Shown in pieces: positions 25,421 to 38,569 of a DNA stretch of 64,000 bases. A program made the translations under genes and the position numbers. Position 1 is the first letter of the stretch, and every line of letters starts with the position of its first letter. Under the pieces are notes generated by a model. The model ran no database searches. It saw only the letters and a list, made by a program, of their open reading frames with translations, and had not been told where the DNA came from. Source of the stretch: Onchocerca lupi (Eukaryota > Nematoda > Chromadorea > Rhabditida > Onchocercidae); assembly GCA_028564675.1 (NCBI GenBank), contig JAOVVO010000209.1, positions 50,687 through 114,686 on the forward strand, read 5' to 3'.

Positions 25421-26753
25421 GCAGGGGAAGGAAGAAACTATTAAAAGATGCTATTTTCTTTTTATTCACATAATTATTATCACAAATGAGCAGTGAAATA
25501 GGCAAAAAAAAGAAAAAAATATTCACTTTCTTAATTCATCAAATTTCAAAAATTACGATAAATCACATATTGTGAAAGAAAAAATCATGAAATGGCTAGG
25601 AAGAAAGGCAGATAAATTATGAAATTTGGAAAATTTACTTCATCAAATTCAACTTTTTCTTGGAATCATTTCCCCACAAACTTTATGGCATAATTTTGGA
25701 TCAAAGTTCAAAATGAGAAAAGACATTCTTTCAGTTCATATCCGACAAACATAGATCATAAAATCGCAATAGAACAAACTATATTGAATGACCAAGCCAA
25801 TTAATCCTGATAATTTGGAGATACATGAATTTGATCGAAAGTTAGAAATGAGAATGAAATTGTTTCGTTATAAGATGGATCTAAGTTTAGCTTAGAGTGC
25901 ATTTTGAAAAGGAAATTGGCTGGTTAATTTGATAATTGTGTGATCATTGAATGATCTCATATTTTCAAGAACTATAAAAGTGAAGTATAACATGATTGAT
26001 CTATTAAGCGTAATTTAGGTGCCTCAAGCCTTAAGTCAAGTCTTTTTCGAAAAAGCTGAGAGGAGAATTGAAGTTTAATGAGCAAAATTTGAACCAACCA
26101 TTTCCTGCCAAGTGGAATACGGGTCATCTATTGGCTAAATAATTTTCAAATATCTTTTGAAAAGGCAAGGCGAAGAGAGTTGCAAAGAAAATGCAGAGTA
26201 GGAGGAGAAGGAAGTTGAATTTTTAAATCATTTCTTGACAGATCAAAATTTAATTCTTACCACGAACTATGATTAATGCTGTTCTTTCTGCGATATTACA
26301 TCAATCTTTGAGAAAATTGAGCATCGAAAAATGCGCTTTATTTTTATGAAATTTATCATAGCAATTTATGAGATCGTTGAAAAAAAAAAAAAGTCACTTT
26401 TAGCTTATCATTCATTAACAATAGAAAAATGATAAATGATACAAAGATCCGCGATCGATGAATATGGCATTCAAGAAATAATATTACTTTGTAATATCTA
26501 TTTCATTAAATTAGTCAATTTTTAGACATAAAAATTTTTCAAATTTGAATTTCTACTATTTTGATGAAATTTCAAATGAATGAATGTCGATATCCCACGG
26601 ATTAATTTTGATAAAAAATTTGTACAAACCAAACAAATATATTTCCCTAAATCTATATTACAAAACTTCTTTGGGATACGTTCATTGGAGTGGTGCAGTT
26701 CGATGATGGTCCATTTTACTATTTCAGGATTCTGTGCGACAACACATGTACTA
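25421..26753. other. Intergenic region between convergent SPARC and innexin
   Basis: AT-rich DNA holding the 3' ends of two convergent genes. A TTTATT at 26338-26343 reads AATAAA on the minus strand and could terminate the innexin. No other feature was seen. Confidence 0.45.
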
Positions 26754-29700
26754 TTAGACGAATTGCGTAGAAGTAGGTAGCAAAGGCATTGGAGGTGGCA
26801 ACGTAGGTTCACGCCAACTTCCCTCATCCATGCGTTTGTTGCCATTCTTGCCAGTTCGTTCTTCCGGACATACTGCTTTTTCAACGTCAAATACGGTTAA
26901 TTTGCCACTCCGTTGCAAAAATTTCATCCATAAAGATTCCGTAAGACGAGCACACACAATGTTACCACCATGTGAAGCAATCATCTGGAAATTTTTGCTT
27001 CAGAAACATATGCAATATCGATTGATTAGCTGATTGATCAGCTTTTATCATTATTGATTAAATGATGTATGATTTTGATGACTAATATTGTGAAACACTT
27101 TTTAGTGTATTTCATGATACCACTATCATATGCATTGCATTAAATGGCCAATTGTCCTGTGATTTTTCCTCTAGATTTATGATTAATTTATCCAAAATTG
27201 AATAACTATAAACAAAATGTACAAATAGGAAAAGTTCAGAAGGAATTATTGGCAAATATTTTCGTTTTATTTTGAAAAGTTGAAATATGGAAGCTTTTTA
27301 GATTTGAAGATTGTTGGTGATAATTGGGGATGATGAATTCTTTCATTCACTATACTATCTCTACCAAAATTAAGTTTCTAAATTAAAATTAAATTTAATC
27401 AATAATACAAAGTTATAAATCATTTGATAAAAAACAAACATACATGTAGAATGAGTACACCATCGGGACGAAGGAAATGATGTACGAAACGATGAGTTTG
27501 ATTAGATTCACATTCCAAAAATTTGGTGACAAATGCATGTCGCCAGTCTGCAAGTGATAATGATAATGTCCAGATGATCATATTTACGGCAGTACCAAAT
27601 GAGAGTAATAAAAGCCAAAGCCATAAAAAGAGGAATATTTTTTCCGTCAACATGTTAACAACAAGAACACACTGCACCGTATGTCGATGGATATTACCCA
27701 AAACCCGTATCTCAAAGTCACATAGTGTTACACGCGGAAAACGTCCTGAATCATGCCATTCTCGACCCTGAAATTCTCGATCCCACTTTTTAGAAAGGAT
27801 TCAGTTTCACATATGTCAAGTAATGTTTGCATCTATAACACACATTTGTAATGTGATGTAATTAGGTTGAAGTTTTTGCATTGCATGCAAATGGATTTGC
27901 TCTTGCAAAATACAATATTCATAAATTTAGCTAGCATATCATTTTGGTTCTAACCATATTCTTTAGATAAGAAATCGATTCTAAGAAGTAATTGATATTT
28001 GGCATGAAAAACTACTACAGTTGATAAATGCACCTTGACGAGAATCAGTAAACAACGAAATTCTCACTTGAGATTCTTCTCAGCCATTCAGTTTTGAATG
28101 AACTTATGAAATAATTTTAGCGTTAAACTGAGATATTGGATTCTGATGTCAAGTAAAAATTATACCATGATGAGGTCATAGAGTACATGACCACCGAAGA
28201 ATGGATAATTGGATGTTTCCAAAAAATTATTAAGCATAATAAATTGTAGAACAACGTTACATAGATGTAAACATTTCACGAAGAGATAAAGAACTGATAC
28301 ATAAGCACCGTAAATTTTACCTAATTTTAACACCGCAAATAGATATACCTGAAATTAATATTAAAATTTTCACATCTTGACAAATTTAAGCGAGATTTTA
28401 AAATTATTTAAAATTTTATAAAACTGCTAAGTAAGCTTTTCTTTTTTTTTGTGTGAATCATATCTCCTATGTGGCATATTTTTCTTTCTATGTAAAGCTA
28501 TACTTGAAAAATTATTTCGAAAAACATTTTTAGTTATCACAAATTCTGGAAATAAATTCTAGGCTGCGCCAAAAAAAATTAATTTAATCCTTTATCAGGA
28601 CTGAAAATCAGCAATATATGGCTATGTGCGATTAAAATTTTTAATTAGCTTTAATGTATGCTTCGGATATTTGCGCAAACCTATAAATAAGCTTTTGCAG
28701 CACACAAAAGATATAATTAATTTTCTCAATCTTTTTTCAATTTATCAGATAAGATGCAATTAAATGTAGCAAATTAGGATTGCTTTTTCGGATGAACTGA
28801 AGCGTCCTTAATAGACTTTCTCGTTTAATCTTGAATTGATGCGCTTTTCTTCTTATATCAATAAACACAGCTCAATTTCGTCACTACTGTATGTCAATTT
28901 CATGAAAAATAAAAAAATAAAAAATAAAAAAAAAAAAGGAACGATTCTGAAGATCACTTGTCAAATTATCCGATTTACTCGTTGCTTAGTCTAACAGTGA
29001 ATCGGATCATTTGTCTTAATTCTGTCAGCAAATTTTAGTATCCCGTTTGTTTACATGAATCTTCTGACATGCTTCCGATACTATCAAATCAATAGCTACT
29101 CTCGTAACAGACGACTAGATGCCAAGATTTGATTTCATAGGTATATTTGACATTAAATACTCACACTTTTATTTCGACTACCATAATCACGTTGATATTT
29201 GAGCGCATCATCAATATGCCTAGTCAATACTTCAACAGAATGATCTCGTATTAACGGATCGACATTTTGATCCTGGCTTGCCAATTGTATCACCAGTGAC
29301 ATGTTCAGTCCTGCAGTTTTACTATCGATTTTCATCAATTGTTTATTTTTAACTTAAGCTATCACATTTGGCGAAGAAACGCTCGAGCATCATTCCATCT
29401 CCTCTCATTGCTCAATGTGAAAAGTGATAATTTTTAATTTTCTGCTCTTTTGCATACATAGAAAAAAAAAAAAAAACCCTTGCCTTGTAACCAAATATCT
29501 TTTCCCAGCGAAATGCTGACCAACATTTCCTTATCTTCGAAAAATAACATTTAAATGACAATAAACAACAGAGACAGAAATCGATAATTTCTGGCCTTGG
29601 GCAAAATAAAAACTTCCAAGAAATACCAGCCCCATTAAAAGACACTGATAAGTGATATGAGAGGTTAAGCTTGCAAAAATATTGCACCAGATATTAATTT

Positions 29701-30052
29701 CCCCGGAATATAGTACTTGTCGGAATACAGTATCCCGAATACAGTTTAAAAGGTAAATTTGAAGTATTGCAATTAGTTGTAATAGTAACGGAAACAAATA
29801 TTAACAAGACGAAAATAAATAAATAATCATGAAGATTAATTAAATTAACGCAACTTATTGAAATTGAAATTCGAAAAAGTTTATGATAATGAGAATATTA
29901 AAAATATTATCACCTGATTGTGTGCTAAGTATTCGCCAAATAGTTGATGGCATATGAAACATGATAGCCGCAATAGCTAATACAAATGGAACCCACTGAT
30001 AATAACCAATTTGTCGATGTTCTCGATCATCCAAACGATGTGGAATTAAATC
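26754..30052 (-). CDS. Innexin gap-junction subunit, N-terminal exon(s) not identified
   Basis: Five exons in transcription order: 30052-29914, 29310-29165, 28348-28166, 27767-27444, 26984-26754, in frame for 340 residues to a TAA. The first visible exon carries the innexin hallmark IGYYQWVPFVLAIAAIMF (TM2) after DLIPHRLDDREHRQ. Next are the cytoplasmic loop, the TM3 exon (VLYLFVKCLHLCNVVLQF), then PRVTLCDFEIRVLGNIHRHT with the conserved cysteines, TM4 (KIFLFLWLWLLLLSFGTAVN) and a C-terminal tail. Innexins form hexameric hemichannels and invertebrate gap junctions. Typical family members have about 380-420 residues, so TM1 and the first half of the first extracellular loop (YVGxPIQCW region) are missing. 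They should be upstream on the minus strand but I could not recognise them up to 38 kb. The upstream boundary at 30052 is tentative. Confidence 0.9.
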
Positions 30053-33000
30053 CTTTAACAAAATTCTTGACAATTGTTATTTTACGCCCAATATTGCTTT
30101 CGCTAGTAAATCGTTATCACAATAATAAATTCAATATGATTGTTGATAACATTTTACCCAGCGAAAGTTAGTTTTCTTTTTTTGTTTTTCCGATCATTTG
30201 CGACTCCAATAATAGAAGTTTTTTGATCATTTGAAACATAATTTTATTGTGAGATGAAATGATAGGAATGAGTTCGAAAATGAAAAAATTTTTAAATCTG
30301 CTAATCATTTTAAATTTCAAAACTTTCGATAGCTTTAAGAATTTAATAAATTTAATTTTAACAAGATTTCTTATCATAATTTATTTATTAATATATAAAA
30401 TAAACACTAGAAAACATTGTTTTTTTTTTTTAATTTTTTAATTTTTTTTCTAATTAAGAAAAAAAAAAAAAAAAAGAAAAATTTTTATTTTTTTTTTTTT
30501 TTAACAGAAAAAATTTCAAGAAATAAAAAAACGATACTTTAAAAAAAAAAAAAGCCTATGATTTCAACCAAATTTGTTTACATTAGTTTGTATATTCTTT
30601 TTTTGGCATCATTTGATAGATAAATTCAAATAAATTTTCTTTTTTTTTTTTTGCTTTTTTTGATTTAAAAAAAAAAACGTTGAAATTTCGAAATTGTTAA
30701 ATTACAGCTTGAAAATAATTGCAGTAACATTTTTATCAATCAATAATTTTTATTCAAGATAATTATTAGTACAAGAAATCAAAAAAAAAAAAAAAAATGT
30801 TCAAAATTTATTAGTTTTTTAGAAAAAATTTTTTTAAAATGATGTTCGTTGGAATATATTAACCGTTTTGCATTATTTTTTTTTTTTCTTAAAGTTTCTC
30901 TCATTTATTAATACCAATAAATTTTAAATTTTAATTAAATTTTTTTTTTTTTTTTAATATAGATACATCTCATGAGAAATAATCATTGTTCAATATAAAA
31001 AAAAAATATATATTTTGGAATTTTAAAGTCCATGAGTCATTTTTTAAGTATTCAAATTTATGAATCAGCATATTGTATTTTGTTGCTCAAAATTATAAAA
31101 TTTGTTGAGAAATAATCATAATTCAGCATTATTGAGAGAATTGATTACTCAAAAACTAGAAATTAAGTACATATTATATTAATTTTATCAACCAAACACA
31201 CATTAATTATGCTTCAACTTTAATTTAATTTTGATCACAATGCATTTATTAATTTCGATATTTGAATAAAATAAAATAATACAATTTTCAACGATTTTTA
31301 ACAAATTACAAGGGAATCACAAATCAATTTTTAAGAATTTATTGATCTTGTTTTCAAAAATATTTAATTCGTACAAAATTTGATTCAAATAATAGAATAA
31401 TTAAAAACTGAAGTTGCAAAGTTTAAGAACAGAGGAACTGATCGTTGAATTTGATTGATTAAAAATTTTTTCAATTCAAAATTTGCTAAAAATTAAATGT
31501 ATTCTGAAGATCAACCTATTTTCTCTCTTTGCTATTTTTCAAAAAATAAAAAAATACAAAAATAAATTCTTTTTTTTTTTGTGATTTAAAAGAATAATAT
31601 GCGCCAATTTTTACTAATCGATAGAAAATGAATACTTGAAATTTAAAAAAAAAAAAAAAAAATTAGCATTACACAAGAAAAATTCGGATGATTTCTCAGT
31701 CGTACAAATTATAATACATTCAATTTTGAAATATTTGACATTTGAAATAATTGAAAATTAATCGATTATGATTTCTTTCAAGAATTCTTCCTGCTTCTTT
31801 CTCATCAAGACCAACTCTATAAATTGATTTAATTATTGATTCTTTTGTTAATTATTGATTCCTTTTTTTGTTTTGGAAAAAATGAACGATCATGTTTATC
31901 GGAAGCTTTACAATGTTTATCAAATAAGTATCGGAAATAATGCAATTAATTATTGCAATTTTAATTAAATAAAGATGGTTTTTTTTTTTTTTTGAAATTT
32001 CCAACTTTTATTTCAACCTGATTATGAAATATTCATGTATTTCTTTTTTTTTTCTTCTATTAATTGATATTTTCTGAAATTTTAGAAATCCATTATTTCT
32101 TGAATTATTCTTTGCTCTTTCTATCTTCATTTTCATCAAGATCAATCTTTTCGATTTTTCATAAATTGACTTTGATTAATGATCGTAAAATGTATCAAAT
32201 CATTTTTCTAAAAATTGATTCAAAGAATATTCAAATTTAGTAGAAATTGAAAGAAAAAATGAAGGCGGAAATTTTTATAATTTGAAATTTTATGACTACT
32301 TTTTTGATACCATCAAGAAATTGTTTATTTTTATCAAAAATTTCAAATCATCAAGTTCTATGAAAATAAAAAACTTTTCAAAGAACTTAAAAAGTCCAGA
32401 AAAGCAATAAATTAGTAATTTGGACATTAATTGAATGATTAATTTCAATGATTTTTTTTTTTTAAATCAATTAATCATTTTTATGTAGCAAGTTTTAAAA
32501 ACCGATTATTTGTTGAATTGTTCAAAAAAAGTCGTTTAGAAGTTGAATAAATTGTTAGCAGTTATTAAATTTAATTTAATTTAATATAAAGAAGAGTAGA
32601 ATTTTTGATATTATTTTGCCTTTTCTAAAAATTTAAATTGTAATGAAATTAATAAAACTCGTTATTCTGAAATTTTTAAAGAAATTGGAATTTTAACTAA
32701 CAATCTTTTACAATAACGAATAAATTAATGTTAACATAAATTTAAAACAATATTTTCAAGTGAATTAATAAAGTTTGGTTAAAAATTCAAATGACATTTT
32801 TTTTTTTTTTTTTTTGTTCTTTTAATAAATTGTAAAGATTTTTTTTTTTTTTTCACAAAACATTTGTTTGATGCAAGCAAAAATTTTAGTGATATAAATG
32901 ATGTTGGCATTTTTGCTAAGCAATGTCTGGCTTTCAAATTTCTATCGAAATAAAAAGGAAAACAAAAATGATGGAATTTCAAATCGCCTTAAAGTGAAGC

Positions 33001-35463
33001 AAAAAAAAAAAAAAAAAAAGTCACTTATCATGATCATACTTTTATACACACATTTATTTATTATTAACACCTTTAGTGATAAGCAAATGCAGTGTATTTT
33101 TTCTCAGCTTGCATATAATTTCGAAATTCTTTTCGTATCAAATTACGACATAATTCTTGCGACGTTCAATTTGTTTGCAAACCTATCGTTTTTTTAGTAT
33201 GAAAAGAAAAAAAAAAAAAGGAAAACGTCTTTTAAAGAATTTTTCAATTAGAAGACAGAAAGCAAATGCCATTTTAGAACTTATCAATTGATGCATAATG
33301 ATATTAGATAAATAGTTTATCAATTGATTCTATAAATTTATACATTTTCGAAAGAATTTGCAAATATCTTTTTTCCAATAAAATCTTGAAATATTTTTAG
33401 TAGATTTAAAATTCCTAAATTTCAAATATTATATATGTTGAAATAAATAAATTGAAATGAAAAAAAAAAGAAAAGAAAGAAAGAAAACAGTTAAAAGAAA
33501 TTGATTGCCATGCTGAATTCTTTCGAAGATTTAAATTAAAAAGCATGAACCAATCAGTTTTATCATCCAGAAAAATTGACGAATCATGCGAAAAAGTTTT
33601 GAAAACTACTTAATTACTCTCTTTTCTCGGGAAAAAAAAATTATAATTATTAAAATTATTTTTAGCTAAAAAAAAAAATTTAAATTTAGAATTGTGACAT
33701 GATATGCTAATAATTTGTTGAATAAATGATAACATTTCAAAATATGATATCACCCAAAAATATTGTGTTTGATCGAATTTCGTCTGGTGATAATTTGATT
33801 CCAATGATAACATTCGCTGATAGCAAATAACTTAGCTTAATAGATCGAACAACCTGATATCAGCTTTTTCGAAATCAATTGATATGCGAGAATAGAAGCT
33901 ATCAAATTATTCATTCGATTTATTTCATTAACAGATTTTTTCGATGATTAACTTTCATTCGATCAATTTTATCAATAATCATTGTCAATTCAAAAAATAC
34001 AATTTAATTGGTATCAATCAAATTTATGTTGAAACAATGAAATTTCTCACTTGGGAAAGAAATTATAAAGAGCATAAACAATAAATATGCATCAGCAACT
34101 GTCCTTATCAAAAATTAAATTATATGTTTAAAAAATAAGGGAAAAAACTTTGCAAAATTTTAAAAATCCTAAATTTAAAAAATTAAAAAAATTAGCTTTA
34201 TCTCCAAAAAGCGTAAGCATTGATGTGAGGAATCTTAGGTTGCATGAAATGTTTGTATGATTATAACGAAGCGATATGATAGTAGATATGATAATATTTA
34301 TCAGTAAAAGGGTTTAAAAAAAAAAAAAAAAACTGAAAACGCAAATCATCAAGTATTGATTATGTAATAATGCAATCAGCAACTGCAACTTCAATGTTTG
34401 CATATTTTCTCATTTTGCAACATATATGTAAATTCAATGCTTGCAAATTTTTACAAATTTTACAAAAAGCATAAAATTTAACATTTTTAACTAACATACA
34501 GTATCAAACTTGTGTAAAACCATGAAAATATGCTGAAACAGTCGAAGAGTATATCGTATATCATATCAATCAAAAATCATACTGTAATTTAAGATTTAAT
34601 GAAGACAATGCTAAGTTTAGTGATCAAGAAATTGTATAGATATTTAGCAATTAAAAATATTTCAAAATAAATGAAAAAATTTTTAGCACTTATTTTCGCA
34701 AAAAAAAAAAAAAGAGCTATTGAATAGCATGAGATTTTTGACATTCTGAACTTTAAAAAAATCTGAACAAAAATTTAAACAAAATTTTTCGCAGACAAAA
34801 AAAACACCTTTTTTTTTTAAATTTTCACAAAAGTAATATTTTTTTTTGGCGAAAATTAGTGGATCAAAAATTATAAACTAGCTATGAAATTGTTTGATAT
34901 TATTTCAAAGAGAATATTTCAAATTTAAAATTAAAGTTCAATTTGAATGAATAAAATTTAATTCAAAAACTGAAATGATTGAAGCTTAAGCAATGCTTTC
35001 TATTTATGAAATAGAAATTATGACTGAGTGATATTAGCTATAGTAAAATTAAAAAATTATTTGGGAAGTAAAAGGCATTTTAAGATTAAAAATCAAAAAT
35101 TTTAAAAATTGTTTCGAATTATTGAAAAATTAAAAATGATGCAAAAAATGTTCACATAATTTATGGTCCTTTTTCATTGATCAAAAATTAAATTTAATTG
35201 CAATAGTAACATAAATTGGATTTGAATATTCACGAGCCTTCGTCCACTATTGGCTATTTGCATATTATTATTCTATATGAAATCCTTAGATTCGGATAAG
35301 TTTTGCTTAATAATATATAGCATATATCCTGCAAATTCATTTAAACCAAATCTTATTTAAGATATTTTCGAAATTTTAAAAATATAATATGAAAATTAAT
35401 AGGTATCCAAAATTGCTATTTCATCAATTCTAGTATTTTTTGAAAGTGAGAAACTTATTTCAG
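30053..35463. other. 5.4 kb gene-poor, very AT-rich region
   Basis: Dominated by A and T runs; for example 30465-30475, 31646-31662, 33001-33019. Short open frames on both strands have no family resemblance and many lack an ATG. The missing first exon(s) of the innexin and upstream exons of the VWC-domain gene may be hidden here, but I see no candidate. Confidence 0.5.
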
Positions 35464-35916
35464 ATGTCCAAAAGAAACGAAATCATCAACGGATCGAGAA
35501 ATAGCGAATACCGATAGATTGGTATGCACGGATAATACATGTTGCTGGATCAAGTTGGAGGACAGATGAATGCACCTCGTGCAAGTATGTCATATTAATT
35601 TTGTTTTTTTTTTTGATATTTCGTAATCAATAAATTGATTCGCAACTATTTCAAATTTCACTTAAAATTGCAGACGATATTCTATACAAAAAAAAAAAAA
35701 AAAAAAAATAAATTGAAAACCAACGATTGATATATCAAATTAAAAATTTATTTGATTTTCTGTTCTTTTTCATTGTATCATTCATTATTCGTATTACGCA
35801 TGTTTAGATGTGTCACAATTGATGATGAAGCAAAAATTGAATGCTTCGATGAGAAATGTCGACAATTGATAAATTGTCGAGGAATGCCATTAACAATTAA
35901 GGAAACAAATTGCTGA
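35464..35916 (+). pseudogene. VWC (chordin-type) domain gene fragment with a frame disruption
   Basis: Two exon-like segments (35464-35584 and 35808-35916) are separated by a GT-AG intron. The second, joined in phase to the end of the first, reads CTSCKCVTIDDEAKIEC..., DEKCRQLINCRG and ends KETNC then TGA, the spacing of a von Willebrand factor type C domain. In the first segment the upstream half is open in one frame (CPKETKSSTD...NTDRLVCTDN) and the downstream half in the next frame (HVAGSSWRTDECTSCK). Both halves look like coding sequence and the second matches VWC, so a net +1 shift lies near 35535. It may be a sequencing/assembly indel or a decayed gene. VWC domains occur in secreted BMP modulators and matrix proteins. 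No signal peptide or upstream exon was found. Confidence 0.6.
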
Positions 35917-36719
35917 ATTTACCAGTACTATAGGCTCTGAAAACTTCAAATTTTTATTCTTTTTCCGTGATTTAGAATTGAAAAAAGAAAAGAAAAATAG
36001 ATGAAAATATAAAAACGAAAATTATATAAACGAAAATTAGGAATAAAATTCTTGGATATTTTTTTTCGAAAACAAAATTTTATAGTTACAGAATGAAAAT
36101 CGAAAAAAATTTTCAGTTATTTTAAAAGAATTAATCAAACAGTAACTACTAACTCATCGCAAATAGCGGTGAAATTGGCGTGAAATTTTTCTTCGATTAT
36201 CATATTCACTTGGCACGTATGTTTTTGCAATAATTTACACCATTTGGACCACAAGAGAAACTCAAATTCATTAAAGAAATAATTTTAAACAGTAAAAAGT
36301 TGATTTAGAAAATAATTTTTCTTTCGGGAAAGAATAAAAAAATTAAAAATTAAAAAAATTCAATAATTGACTGAATAAATGATAATAACACTTAAATTGT
36401 AATCAATTCAAATTAATTGATTGCGTTTATTTAAGCAAACCAAACAGCAAGATAAAGACATTCCAAAAATGTTCTCAAAAAAAGATGAAAATACCACGTA
36501 GATTTTTTTTTTCTGCAGAGAAAAAAAAAAACTGCACGTATGCAATGCTCTTTTCTTACCAAATTGCACGTAATACCCAATCGCCTCTGTCCCGATGCTA
36601 TTTTGAAATGGCTAGCCTCAAATAGGAATAAGACGATACGTGCAATAGGTAAGCAATAGGACGATGGGTAATTAATGTCGTGAAGTTTTTGATTAGTCAA
36701 TTAATTACCAGTTGGATTT
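35917..36719. other. AT-rich stretch without recognised gene
   Basis: Nothing beyond homopolymer runs. A minus-strand open frame at 36431-36700 has no recognisable domain. Confidence 0.4.
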
Positions 36720-36906
36720 GTTTGACAGTTGAGTTAAACGAAGAACAGAATAGTGGGTTGATTTAGTTGAATCGAACAGCTGGTTAATTAAGTTGAAGCG
36801 AATAACAGGTTGATTAAATCGAAGGCATTATCAATGGGCTATTAATGTACGTTGTGTGAACGAAGTGATTACCAAAAAGGAAATTAATGTACGTTGTATG
36901 GACGAA
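36720..36906. repeat. Degenerate tandem repeats of about 26 and 47 bases
   Basis: Roughly three diverged copies of a GTTGAAxCGAAxAxCxGGTTGATTAA-like unit run from about 36727 to 36822. Two copies of ATTAATGTACGTTGT followed by RTG(A/G)ACGAA lie at about 36844 and 36891. No coding meaning was seen. Confidence 0.6.
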
Positions 36907-37109
36907 AGCGTTATTTCGATTTTATTTTGTTGAAAAAAGGTGATCCTGGTTAAATTCAATAAGACTTATATACATTAGCAAGTGGGAAGTGGATTCTTAT
37001 AATTATTCAAGTATTACAGCTGGTTTCCAAATGGGAAAAAGTAAATATGAATAAAAATACAAATTTAGTACAGTTAGTAGTTGATATCAATGGAGATTAC
37101 GGTGTGATA

Positions 37110-37276
37110 GAAATGCACATATGTGAACATGGATAAATGAAATGCACATATGTGTGGATGGATAAAGAAAATGCACATATGTGTGGATGGATAAATGAAA
37201 TGCATATATGTGAACATGGATAAAGAAAATGCACATATGTGTGGATAGATAAATGAAATGCACATATGTGTTCATC
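37110..37276. repeat. 29-base minisatellite, about 5.7 copies
   Basis: The unit GAAATGCACATATGTGxxxATGGATAAAK repeats with exact 29-base spacing at 37110, 37139, 37168, 37197, 37226 and 37255. Copies alternate between GAACATGGATAA and TGGATGGATAA variants, suggesting duplication of a dimer. Each contains the palindrome CACATATGTG. Because 29 is not a multiple of three and the unit lacks minus-strand stops, all three minus frames stay open across the array, producing the false open frames at 37074-37288. Confidence 0.95.
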
Positions 37277-38227
37277 AGCAAAAATCAAAAAAAATGGAAA
37301 GTAAATCTAAAGGAATGTAAAATTAGTAGAGTAATTCACTATTACAGAACAATGTTTTACTTGTTTGATTAGTTTTACAATTTGAATGAGATATGTGATT
37401 TAGTTATTTATTTTTGGAATTTTGTTGGAGTTTCGCTATATCAAAAATTCGCGACAATTAATAGGTTGATGCGCTCGAAATTTGCCTATACTGCTGTATT
37501 TAATTTGTTCACTAACAGAGAAATACTCGAAAATCATCATAACTATAAATTATAATTAACTTTTGTATCATTAATGCTCGAGCATGCTGAATTTCCGATA
37601 AATATCGTATGTTTCAGAAAGATATCAGCTAATTGCAACCGTTCAAATTATTGAAAAACTGAAAAAATTTAACTAATCTGGCAAAAGATTCAAAAATATT
37701 CCAACTTATTCAAAGGTGAATAGTTGAAAAGAAAAAGCGAATGCATTTATTTAATCGCCAATAGCAGTTTCTTTAGTAAATCGTTCCTATTGCTATCAAT
37801 TTTTTCATCTTACAGTTTTAATTTTGAATATGCAGAAGCTCGTGAGGGAAACTTTGATAATATAAATTATTTTAAATGGATTATTTAAATTATCAAAATC
37901 TTAAAAAACATCTATCTTCTTTTAGATGTGAAATTTTTGATAGAAAAAGCACTGTTAGGAGATTACTTGCAACTATCGAAAAATATCATTTATTGCAATG
38001 CTTTTCAGTTTAATGATTCGATAATTGCAAACCATCAATGTAGGCACAAAGCATGAAATAAGAAATGATGAATGATACTTATTATTATTGCAAAATGTAA
38101 CATCGAAAATTGAAAGCACAAAAATTTACATATTTGAATAGAAAATTTGCAAAAATAAATATTGGAATTTAATTGATGAGAGGCAATAAAAAGCATTTTT
38201 CAATTTGATTGATTTCATTGTTGTTAC

Positions 38228-38320
38228 CAATCTTCTGGTAAATACGTCGGTTCTCAAGACTTCGATTAAGTTCAGGATTTCCTGAGTGATACAAGATGAA
38301 TCATTCTGAAGTTGAAGTTC
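38228..38320 (-). other. Orphan exon candidate
   Basis: On the minus strand, an acceptor-like TTTGAAG precedes exactly 31 codons (ELQLQNDSSCITQEIL...VFTRRL), followed by a donor-like GTAACA. Base composition is closer to coding than the surroundings. No family is recognised and no partner exon was found. Region 37277-38227 otherwise shows nothing. Confidence 0.25.
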
Positions 38321-38569
38321 CTTCAAATTCCTATCCTCATTAAATTGAACATAAATTTTTTCTTAATTTTTGGTTTTTGTTATTTCAAATTTAATCAATG
38401 AAAAATATACCGAATATATTTCATCATTGCAATTGTATTTAATATTCTTGGAAATATAATGTTTGAAGTAGTATGCCTTCCAAATTTGTCTTCCTGATTT
38501 AATTTCATAAAATGGATTTTCCCGCGGTATTCTTCAAAATTCTTAGAATTCTAAGAAAAATTGAGTTCA

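Noticed and set aside
29412..29797. Two minus-strand open frames in an innexin intron
   Set aside because: They lie between two exons that join cleanly, start at non-ATG codons or poly(T), and do not resemble innexin TM1.
29986..30171. 61-codon plus-strand frame MEPTDNNQFVDVLDHPN...
   Set aside because: It is the antisense shadow of the innexin TM2 exon.
36431..36700. 89-codon minus-strand frame
   Set aside because: No recognisable domain, and it does not supply the missing innexin N-terminus (no YVGxPIQCW-like motif).
37110..37276. CRISPR-like array
   Set aside because: Regular 29-base units have no unique spacers between them; it is a simple eukaryotic minisatellite.
37074..37288. Three overlapping minus-strand frames rich in ICAFHLSIHTYVHF-like repeats
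   Set aside because: All three frames are open only because the 29-base minisatellite has no stops on that strand; there is no evidence for translation.
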